Shown: piece by piece, positions 1 to 8,700 of the stretch
How positions within the stretch are numbered: the stretch's first letter is position 1
Layout of the letters: each line of letters starts with the position of its first letter
DNA from: DATLBY01 sp035526665
GTDB taxonomy: Bacteria > Acidobacteriota > Terriglobia > Bryobacterales > Bryobacteraceae
NCBI GenBank assembly: GCA_035526665.1
Contig: DATLBY010000112.1
Location: forward strand, 1-22,171
Reading direction: 5' to 3'
DNA: 22,171 bases
Made by a program: the position numbers and the translations under genes
Notes under the pieces: generated by a model
What the model was told of the DNA's origin: nothing
Seen by the model: the letters and a program-made list of their open reading frames with translations, nothing else
Database searches by the model: none

Positions 1-1
1 G

Positions 2-274
2 GCCGCCATGTTTGTGCTTGGCCTGATGATGCGGGGAGCGATGTTTTATCCGCAAAACGGCGACCTGCTGACCATGGTGATTTACTATGGCGGATTTGTC
101 GGGAATCTCGCCTCGGGTGTACTTTACTTCCTGGCGACCGCGCTCGGTTATGACCAACCGGACGTGGCCGGCCATGTGCACGATTACGGGACGAAGTTCC
201 TGGTAGCCGCCGGACTCCTGAATGTTCTGGCGATGGTAGATGCCTACGAGATCGCGACTGGAAGAAAAGACTGA
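2..274 (+). CDS. DUF6677-like membrane protein, 5' partial
   Basis: The reading frame is open to the left window edge (codons at 2-7 precede the Met at 8), so this is the C-terminal ~90 residues of a longer protein. It shows three hydrophobic stretches: the very start, a central one around IYYGGFVGNLASGVLYFLA, and a last one around FLVAAGLLNVLAMVDAYEIA. The ending YGTKFLVAAGLLNVLAMVDA followed by a GRKD tail matches my memory of acidobacterial DUF6677 proteins, which are small integral membrane proteins of unknown function. Two bases separate it from the next small membrane protein gene, so the two are very likely co-transcribed. The family call is from pattern memory; the membrane nature is seen directly. 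Confidence 0.6.
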   Translation, partial: AAMFVLGLMMRGAMFYPQNGDLLTMVIYYGGFVGNLASGVLYFLATALGYDQPDVAGHVHDYGTKFLVAAGLLNVLAMVDAYEIATGRKD

Positions 275-276
275 AG

Positions 277-462
277 ATGCCCAAAATGAATCTTTCCCAC
301 TTTGAGGCGGCCTGCCTGTTTGCGCTTTTCACGTCCATTGTTCTGGGCGTGGTCACGAAAAAGACTGATCGCGACCGGCTGAAGTACGGGCTCTACTGTT
401 TCGGTTGTTTTATTGGAGCGATGTTCGGACTTGGCTGGCTAATGCACTTCGGCCACGGATAA
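277..462 (+). CDS. Small two-helix membrane protein, unknown function
   Basis: A 61-residue protein starting at ATG 277, only 2 nt after the TGA of the preceding membrane protein gene, so translation is probably coupled. Two hydrophobic segments are visible, about residues 10-26 (AACLFALFTSIVLGVV) and 38-58 (YGLYCFGCFIGAMFGLGWLM). They are joined by a short charged loop (TKKTDRDRLK), as expected of a helical hairpin in the inner membrane. I recognise no catalytic motif. Pairing with a DUF6677-like gene suggests a shared membrane function. It ends 4 bp before the stop codon of the convergent gene on the other strand, with no room for a dedicated terminator. Confidence 0.7.
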   Translation: MPKMNLSHFEAACLFALFTSIVLGVVTKKTDRDRLKYGLYCFGCFIGAMFGLGWLMHFGHG

Positions 463-466
463 GCGG

Positions 467-1402
467 CTATTTGCAGTGGCCCGAGCAGACGGTTTCCCCC
501 ACCTTCTGCAGATCGCCCAGGCGCGCAGGATCCGAGGGCAGGGGACGCCGTACACTGAGGCTTTCCACCCATCCGGCGGGCGACATCTTCTTTTCAATCA
601 CTTGCTGTTCGCGCAGCTTAGGCTGCGGGTCCGACTCGGAGACTACGCGGCCGGCTGGTGAGCCCTCAAAGACATCGATCGACTTCTGTTCGGATCCATC
701 CGGCGCCTTTTCCGAGCGGGTCACCGTCTGGCGCACTAACTCAGAGCGTCCGTCACGCACAACATACGAGGCGGTATTTTCCAGAGTTTTGCCATTTGCC
801 ACCTTGCGCTCCAAAGTCTCCTTCGCGGCTTCCTGAAAGCCGCCATTGGCGTTGCGGCGGTACAGTGTGGAGACCTCCGTGACATCGCCGGCCTTGGTTT
901 CCCTTCTGCTCTCTTCCTTCTTTTCGACAAGTTCCAGCGAGCCGCTCAGCCCCGGCCGTTCCACGGCGACGCTGGTGGTGATGGTCTCGCGGGATTTACG
1001 GCCTTGGGCCCGGCTTCGCTCCGCCACCTGATAGTTCCCATTGAGATCGCGCCGCTGGACCACGGTCAATACATTTCCGCTGCCGTCGGCGTTCTTTTGC
1101 TCTTCCACCCGCACCTTATCGGAGACGGTGGGCTTTCCGTCCTCATCGTAGTGCTGGACGAGGCGTTCCACAATGCGCAGGCCCCCGGAATCGCTGACGA
1201 CCTTCTCCTGAGCGTGCTCGATGGGAACGCTGCGGCCGCTACCGTTCTTTACCAGAACACGCCGCTCGGAGGAGGCGCCGGCCTGGGAAGATTCGGTGCG
1301 CACACCCTCCACACGCTTGCCGTTCAGGTCGTAGCTTGAGGACGAAATAGCCTGTCCAAAGGCGGACAGGCTCACCAGCAGCATGCAAAGTGCGGAGTTC
1401 AC
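467..1402 (-). CDS. Secreted protein with degenerate internal repeats, unknown function
   Basis: A 311-residue protein with a short N-terminal hydrophobic signal (CMLLVSLSAFGQA), so probably exported. The mature part is polar and charged and built of loosely repeated beta-like segments: YDLNGKRVEG, YDEDGKPTVSDK, RRDLNGNYQVAERS, RRNANGGFQEAAKE and VVRDGRSELVRQT. The common theme is an Asp/Asn-Gly turn followed by a hydrophobic strand. The only two Cys of the mature protein lie at the C-terminus (VCSGHCK). The start is uncertain: GTG 1402 has a GGAG almost touching it, ATG 1384 is the next in-frame candidate, and an in-frame TAG lies shortly upstream of the GTG. It sits 53 nt downstream of the receiver-kinase gene on the same strand, so it may be its operon partner. 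I do not recognise a named family. Confidence 0.75.
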   Translation of the reverse strand: MNSALCMLLVSLSAFGQAISSSSYDLNGKRVEGVRTESSQAGASSERRVLVKNGSGRSVPIEHAQEKVVSDSGGLRIVERLVQHYDEDGKPTVSDKVRVEEQKNADGSGNVLTVVQRRDLNGNYQVAERSRAQGRKSRETITTSVAVERPGLSGSLELVEKKEESRRETKAGDVTEVSTLYRRNANGGFQEAAKETLERKVANGKTLENTASYVVRDGRSELVRQTVTRSEKAPDGSEQKSIDVFEGSPAGRVVSESDPQPKLREQQVIEKKMSPAGWVESLSVRRPLPSDPARLGDLQKVGETVCSGHCK

Positions 1403-1455
1403 ACTCCAAGCCTAGGGCCATGCCGCCTGCATTACAACCGGGGAAACCGCTTAGA

Positions 1456-2724
1456 TTACATGGGCAAAGTGAACTGGAAGACCGAGCCCTCGCCTAGGGT
1501 GGATTCCGCCCAGATGCGTCCGCCGTGCCGCTCCACAATCTTCTTGCAGATTGCCAGGCCCACTCCGGTACCGGGAAGATCCTTACCGTGCAGGCGCTTG
1601 AAGATGCCGAAGATGCGGTCTTTGAACTTATCTTCGAAGCCGATGCCGTTATCACTCACCCGGAACAGCCATTCGCCGTCCTTTTGCTGGGAGCTGATAT
1701 GGATGACGGGCTGTTCCGGCCGCCGGTACTTGATGGCGTTCCCGATAAGGTTTTGGAATACCTGGGAAAGCTGGATCTCGTCGGCCGTTACAGTCGGCAG
1801 AGGATCGTGGGTGATCAGCGCGGCATTCTCTTTGATGCTTGCTTCCAGATTCATCAGGGCGCTCTGCAGGATGCCGTCGACGCTGGTGGGGCGCATTGGC
1901 TTCTCGTGCGCATCCGTGACCCGCGAGTAGGCGAGCATATCGTTCAGCAGGCCGTGCATCCGGGCGACGCCTTCGACAATGAATCGAACGAATTCATCCG
2001 CATCGCCGTCCAGCTTGCCTTTGTAGCGCTTGGCCAGCAGCTGGGTATAGCTGCCGATGGTGCGCAGCGGCTCCTGCAGGTCATGCGAGGCGACATAGGC
2101 AAACTGCCGCAACTCCTCATTGGAGCGGCTTAACTCTTCGGTTCGTTCGGCGACGCGCTGCTCCAGCTCCGCATTCAAACGCCTGAGGTCCTCCTCCGCC
2201 TTGGTCTTTTCGGCGATGGATTTCTCCAGCTCCGCAGCCTTTTGTTGCAGCACCCCGGCGTTTCGCCGGAGAATCTCGTTTTTGAGCGAGAGATCGACGA
2301 AAACCGCTACTTTAGAGCGCAGAACCTCGGGAACGATCGGTTTGAAGAGATAGTCAACCGCTCCCATATAGTAGCCCCGGAACAGATGCTCTTCGCTCTT
2401 CAGCGCAGTCAGGAAAATTATCGGAGTATTTTTGGATCTCTCCCTTTCCCGGATCATGGCGGCGCATTCAAAGCCATCCATATCGGGCATTTTTACATCC
2501 AGGAGAATGGCGGCAAACTCATTCTCGAGGAGGCAGCGCAATGCTTCTTTCCCCGACCTGGCCTGCACCAGCTCCTGCCCCAATCCTTCCAACACAGCCT
2601 CAAGGGCGACCAGGTTCTCGGGCTGATCGTCCACCATCAGGATTTTGACACGGTACTTTTCGACCGGCTCGGTCTTCGTGGCGACTCCCGCGGCTTCGGC
2701 GCCCCCAGCTATCGACTCAGACAT
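1456..2724 (-). CDS. Receiver-histidine kinase (REC-coiled coil-HisKA-HATPase)
   Basis: A 422-residue cytoplasmic signalling protein. The N-terminal receiver (about 26-145) has the acidic pair in VDDQPEN, phospho-acceptor Asp76 in LLDVKMPDMDG, Thr in FLTA and Lys in FKPI. A coiled coil (about 147-205) leads to a HisKA domain with His214 in YVASHDLQEPLR. The C-terminal HATPase has an N box (QNLIGNAIKYR), DNGIGF and GTGVGLAICKKI. No membrane segment is present. ATG 2724 was chosen over an in-frame ATG at 2796 because it begins MSES, starts close to the receiver, and overlaps the upstream kinase stop by 8 nt (ATGTCTGA), typical of translational coupling. An AGAGGG lies ~8 nt before it. It is plausibly an acceptor whose own kinase output is controlled by phosphorylation from the upstream hybrid kinase. 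Confidence 0.93.
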   Translation of the reverse strand: MSESIAGGAEAAGVATKTEPVEKYRVKILMVDDQPENLVALEAVLEGLGQELVQARSGKEALRCLLENEFAAILLDVKMPDMDGFECAAMIRERERSKNTPIIFLTALKSEEHLFRGYYMGAVDYLFKPIVPEVLRSKVAVFVDLSLKNEILRRNAGVLQQKAAELEKSIAEKTKAEEDLRRLNAELEQRVAERTEELSRSNEELRQFAYVASHDLQEPLRTIGSYTQLLAKRYKGKLDGDADEFVRFIVEGVARMHGLLNDMLAYSRVTDAHEKPMRPTSVDGILQSALMNLEASIKENAALITHDPLPTVTADEIQLSQVFQNLIGNAIKYRRPEQPVIHISSQQKDGEWLFRVSDNGIGFEDKFKDRIFGIFKRLHGKDLPGTGVGLAICKKIVERHGGRIWAESTLGEGSVFQFTLPM

Positions 2725-5700
2725 CGCCGCCCTCTTGCAGGGTGCCGGCCATTGCGTGATCGTGCGTCTGCGGCAGCCAGATCCGCAGTAAATCAATCAA
2801 TTCTTCCAGCACTACCGGTTTGGCGATGTAGTCCGATGTACCTGCCTCGATGCACTTCTCACGGTCGCCCTTCATGGCTTTCGCCGTAAGGGCAACAATG
2901 GGGAGCGAACGGAACTGCTTCATCTGGCGGATAGCCCGCGTGGTTTCGTAGCCATCCATCTCCGGCATCATGATATCCATCAGGACCAGGTCAATGTCCG
3001 GATTTTTCTTAAGGACTTCAATCCCTGCCTTACCACTCTCAGCGTGCAGCACTTCCAATTTATGCCTCTCCAGACCACTCGTTAAAGCAAAGATATTCCG
3101 CACATCGTCATCGATGATAAGAATTTTGCCCCCGGCAAGAACAGTGTCTCTTTGACGGGCTACATCGAGCATACGTTTCTGTTCTTCAGAAAAGTCAGAT
3201 TCCTTACGACTTAGAAAGATTGCCGTCTCTTCCAGCAACCGCTCCTTGCTGCGAACCAGTTTGACGATGGCCGTCTCGGCGCATTTCTTCAATTGCATTT
3301 CCAGCTCGGGCGAGGGTGAATCGGCCGGATAGATAATAATTGGAAGCTCCGAGCGTCCAGCCTGTTTCTGAATTTTCTCAATGAGTTCGGGTACCGGCAT
3401 ATCCGGCAGCTCGGAATTGATGACGGCGCAGTCGAAGTCCTTTTCTTCGGCCGCCTCCAGGGCTTCGCGCGCAGTTCCGGCGAAATTGGTAATCAGGTCG
3501 CCGCTCTCGCCGATGACGTCTACCGTCTCCTCCCGGCGTATCTCATCGGCATCGACGATGAGGATCTGACGGACCCCGGGCTTCAACGAACTCTGAATCT
3601 TGTCGAAGGTGTCGACCAGCGCCGTTGTGTCGTCGGATTTCTCTAAGTAAGAATCCGCTCCCATGGCCAACCCACGGCGATAGTCCTCATCCATGGATAT
3701 TACGTGTACGGGAATGTGGCGCGTCTCCGGATCGTATTTGAGCCGGTTCAACACCATCCATCCTGCCATATCGGGCAGACGGATATCCAGGGTAATGGCG
3801 TCCGGCTTATGCTCCTTCGCCATGGCTAGCCCCTTGTCGCCGCGCAGCGCTACCAGCGCTTTAAATCCTTTCTTGTGGGCCAGCTCCACCAGCATGGGAA
3901 CATAGGCGGCGTCATCCTCCACAATGAGGAGCACCTTGTCGCCCGGTACGATTTCGGCACGATCGTCCTCGACCTCCGGTGATAGCAGCACCGGCGGCTC
4001 GGAATCGGCAGCCGCAGGCTTCGGCTTTGCGATCGGTTCCGAGGAGGGCCATGCCGCCGGAATATCACTCTTCACCGGCTCAGTCTTCAGCACGGACTCG
4101 GAGGGTCTGGACTGGAAGACGGTCGGTATGTAGGTTTGCGGCAGGTATAAGGTAAACGTGCTGCCCTGGCCAGGCTTGCTCGAGATCCGGATTTCGCCGC
4201 CCAGCAGGCGCGCAATCTCGCGGCTGATCGACAGACCCAGGCCTGTTCCGCCGTATTTCCGGCTGGTGGTTCCATCCGCTTGGCGGAACGCTTCAAAAAT
4301 GACCTTTTGTTTGTCTTCGGGGATGCCAATCCCGGTATCCGTCACTTCAAACGCGATCACGGTCCGGGAACTGCTCAGTGCGTCGTGGTCCGGGCTCCAG
4401 CCGGTTTCCGCTTTCCGGATATTGAGCGTTACTTTACCGTGTTCGGTGAACTTCAGCGCGTTGGACAGCAGGTTTTTGAGTACCTGTTGCAGCCGTTTGG
4501 TGTCCGTGGACATCACCTTCGGCAGATCCTCCTCCAACTCCACGGTGAAGCCCACGCCCTTGCCGTCCGCAACGTGCCGGAAGGTACGGAAGACGTAGTC
4601 GCGAAGGTCGGAGAACAGGATGTCATCCTGGTCGATCGCCATCATGCCGGACTCAATCTTGGAGAGATCCAGAATGTCGTTGATCAGCGCCAGCAGATCT
4701 GTACCTGACGAGTAAATGGTCTCGGCGAACTTCACCTGTTTCGGAGACAACTTGCCTTCGTTGTTCTCGGATAGAACCTTGGCCAGGATCAACAGGCTGT
4801 TAAGCGGGGTCCGGAGCTCGTGCGACATATTCGCCAGGAACTCGGATTTGTACTTGGAGATCAAAGCCAGCTGCTCGGCCTTCTCTTCGAGCGCCTGCTT
4901 GGCTTGTTCCACTTCCCGATTCTTTCGCTCCACTTCCGTCTTCTGTTCGGCCAGGAGCTGCGCTTTCTCCTGCAGCTCGGTATTTTTCTGCTGCAGCTCC
5001 TCCTGCTGCATGCGCAAGAGCTCTTCCGATTGCTGGAGCGTGCTCGCCTGCGCTTCCAGGCGGCGGTTACCGACGGTCAGCTCCTCCTGCTGGCTCTGCA
5101 GCTCTTCGGTGAGGGCCTGCGATTGCTTCAGCAACTCCTCGGTGCGCATGGTGGCCGCGATGGTATTCAGCACGATACCCATGCTTTCCACCAACTGATC
5201 GAGGAACGCCAGGTGAATCTCACTGAACTGGTTGAAGGAAGCCAGCTCAATGACCGCCTTTACCTGGCCTTCAAACAGAACCGGCAGCACCACTATGTTC
5301 AACGGCGATGCCTCTCCCAGGCCCGAGTTGATCTTGATGTAGTCGTCAGGCACGTTGGTGAGGAGAATTCGTTCCTTTTCCAGCGCGCACTGGCCTACTA
5401 ATCCTTCGCCGAAGCGGAAGTTTTGCGCCAATTGCTTGCGTTCCTTGTAGGCGTAGCTTGCCAGCAGCTTCAGTGTCGGCTCCTCCGCCATGACTTCATT
5501 GATATAGAAGATGCCCTGTTGCGCCGACACCAGCGGAGCCAGTTCGCTCAGCACGAGCTTGGATACGGCCAGCAGATCCCGCTGCCCTTGCAGCATGCGG
5601 GTAAAGCGCGCGACGTTGGTCTTCAACCAGTCCTGTTCGGTATTGGTCAAGGTGGTCGCCTTGAGGTTCCCGATCATCTGGTTGATGTTGTCTTTCAGCG

Positions 5701-8700
5701 CGGCGAGCTCGCCCTGCGCCTCCACCGCGATCGACCGGGTCAGATCGCCCTTGGTCACCGCGGTGGCGACCTCGGCAATCGCACGGACCTGAGTGGTCAA
5801 ATTGGCGGCGAGCTGGTTCACGTTGTTTGTCAGGTCGCGCCAGATACCGGCGGCGCCGGGCACACGAGCCTGACCGCCGAGCTTACCTTCGATACCCACC
5901 TCGCGGGCCACCGTGGTGACCTGGTCGGCGAAGGTGGCAAGAGTGTCGATCATCCCGTTAATCGTGTCGGCTAGCTCCGCGATCTCGCCCTTGGTTTCGA
6001 GCACCAGTTTCCGCTTCAGGTCGCCGTTGGCAACCGCCGTGACGACCTTCGCAATACCACGCACCTGAGTGGTGAGGTTGCCGGCCATCGAGTTCACATT
6101 GTCGGTCAGATCTTTCCAGGTGCCGGCCACGCCTCGCACCTCGGCCTGACCGCCGAGCTTGCCTTCGGTACCCACTTCGCGGGCCACGCGGGTAACTTCC
6201 GAGGCGAACGAGTTCAGCTGATCCACCATGGTGTTGATGGTGTTCTTCAGCTCGAGAATTTCTCCTTGCACGTCTACAGTGATTTTTCTCGAAAGATCGC
6301 CGTTGGCGACGGCCGTCGTCACATTGGCGATGTTACGGACCTGGGCGGTCAGATTGCCCGCCATGGAGTTCACCGAGTCAGTGAGATCCTTCCAGGTGCC
6401 GGCGACGCCTTTCACTTCGGCCTGGCCGCCCAGTTTTCCTTCGGTTCCCACTTCGCGCGCCACGCGCGTTACTTCCGAGGCGAACGAGCTAAGCTGATCC
6501 ACCATCGTATTGATGGTGTTCTTCAGCTCGAGAATCTCACCCCGGACGTCCACCGTAATCTTGGTGGAGAGATCGCCCCGCGCCACGGCCGTGGTCACTT
6601 GCGCGATATTACGCACCTGGCCGGTGAGGTTGCCGGCCATCGAGTTCACCGAGTCGGTAAGATCCTTCCAGGTGCCGGCCACGCCTTTCACGTCCGCCTG
6701 GCCACCGAGTTTGCCTTCGGTACCCACTTCGCGGGCCACGCGGGTCACTTCGCCGGCGAAGGCATTCAGCTGATCCACCATGGTGTTGATGGTGTTCTTC
6801 AGCTCCAGGATTTCGCCGCGGACGTCCACGGTAATTTTGCGCGACAGATCGCCGTTAGCCACGGCAGTGGTCACCTCCGCGATGTTGCGGACCTGGCCAG
6901 TGAGGTTGCTCACCATGGAGTTGACCGAATCGGTGAGATCCTTCCAGGTGCCACCCACGCCGCGCACATCGGCCTGGCCGCCGAGTTTGCCTTCCGTGCC
7001 GGCTTCGCGCGCCACGCGCGTTACCTCCGAGGCGAAGGCGTTGAGCTGATCCACCATGGTGTTGATCGTGTTCTTCAGCTCCAGAATTTCGCCGCGGACG
7101 TCCACGGTAATTTTGCGCGACAGATCGCCGTTGGCCACGGCCGTGGTCACCTCGGCGATGTTGCGGACCTGCCCGGTGAGGTTGCTGGCCATCGAGTTTA
7201 CCGAGTCCGTGAGATCTTTCCACGTACCGGCGACTCCCTTCACTTCCGCCTGACCCCCGAGCTTGCCTTCGGTACCCACTTCGCGCGCCACGCGCGTTAC
7301 CTCGCCCGCGAACGAGTTCAACTGATCCACCATGGTGTTGATGGTGTTCTTGAGCTCGAGAATCTCGCCGCGCACGTCCACGGTAATCTTGCGCGAGAGG
7401 TCGCCGTTGGCGACCGCGGTGGTGACGTTTGCAATGTTTCGCACCTGGGCCGTCAGGTTGCCGGCCATGGAGTTTACCGAGTCGGTCAGGTCTTTCCAAA
7501 CGCCGCCGACGCCCTTCACTTCGGCCTGACCCCCCAACTCGCCTTCCGTACCTACTTCGCGGGCCACGCGGGTCACCTCCGATGCGAAGGAGCTGAGCTG
7601 GTCCACCATGGTGTTGATGGTGTTCTTGAGCTCCAGAATTTCGCCGCGCGCGTCGACCGTGATCTTGGTGGAAAGATCGCCTTTCGCCACCGCAGTGGTC
7701 ACTCCCGCGATGTTACGCACCTGGCCGGTAAGATTACTGGCCATCGAGTTAACGCTCTCCGTCAGATCCTTCCAGGTTCCAGCGACGCCCTTCACCTGCG
7801 CCTGGCCGCCGAGTTTTCCTTCAGTACCTACCTCGCGCGCCACGCGGGTAACTTCCGATGCGAAACCGTTCAACTGGTCCACCATGGTGTTGATGGTGTT
7901 CTTCAGCTCCAGGATTTCGCCGCGGACGTCCACGGTAATTTTGCGCGAGAGATCGCCGGTCGCCACCGCCGTGGTCACTTCCGCAATATTACGGACCTGG
8001 CTGGTGAGATTGCCGGCCATGAAGTTCACCGAGTCAGTGAGATCCTTCCAGACGCCGCCGACGCCCTTTACATCCGCCTGTCCGCCGAGCTTTCCTTCGG
8101 TACCCACTTCGCGCGCCACGCGGGTGACTTCGCCGGCGAAGGCATTCAGCTGATCCACCATGGTGTTGATGGTGTTTTTCAGCTCGAGGATTTCCCCGCG
8201 GACGGCTACGGTAATTTTGCGCGATAAGTCGCCGTTGGCCACCGCCGTGGTCACTTCGGCAATATTACGCACCTGATTGGTGAGGTTTCCGGCCATGGAG
8301 TTCACGCTCTCCGTGAGATCCTTCCAGGTACCTGCAACTCCCTTCACTTCCGCCTGCCCGCCCAATTTCCCTTCGGTACCTACTTCGCGCGCCACGCGGG
8401 TGACTTCCGATGCGAAACCGTTTAGCTGATCCACCATGGTGTTGATGGTGTTCTTCAACTCAAGAATTTCACCGCGCGCATCCACCGTGATTTTTGTCGA
8501 AAGGTCGCCTTTGGCGACCGCTGTAGTGACGCCCGCAATGTTACGCACCTGGCTGGTGAGGTTGCCCGCCATCGAGTTCACGGAATCGGTGAGATCCTTC
8601 CAGACGCCGCCGACGCCCTTCACTTCGGCCTGACCGCCCAGCTTGCCTTCGGTGCCGACTTCCTTGGCCACGCGCGTTACTTCGCCGGCGAACGCATTGA

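Noticed and set aside
2725..2796. Longer N-terminus for the receiver-kinase from ATG 2796
   Set aside because: The extra 24 residues (MIYCGSGCRRRTITQWPAPC...) are the out-of-frame reading of the giant kinase C-terminus and have no family support; ATG 2724 gives the typical 8-nt overlap.
2242..2889. A 215-codon + strand frame opposite the receiver-kinase
   Set aside because: It is antisense to well-conserved receiver and coiled-coil codons, crosses the two kinase genes' overlap, and shows no domain or ribosome-binding site.
6266..8227. A 653-codon open frame on the + strand across the HAMP array, and many shorter + frames starting at 276-nt intervals
   Set aside because: They are antisense shadows of the repeat. 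A frame free of stops in one unit is free in all, and the ATGs come from the reverse complement of the TMVDQL codons. The minus-strand protein has clear domains and third-position variation; the + translation is low-complexity and resembles nothing.
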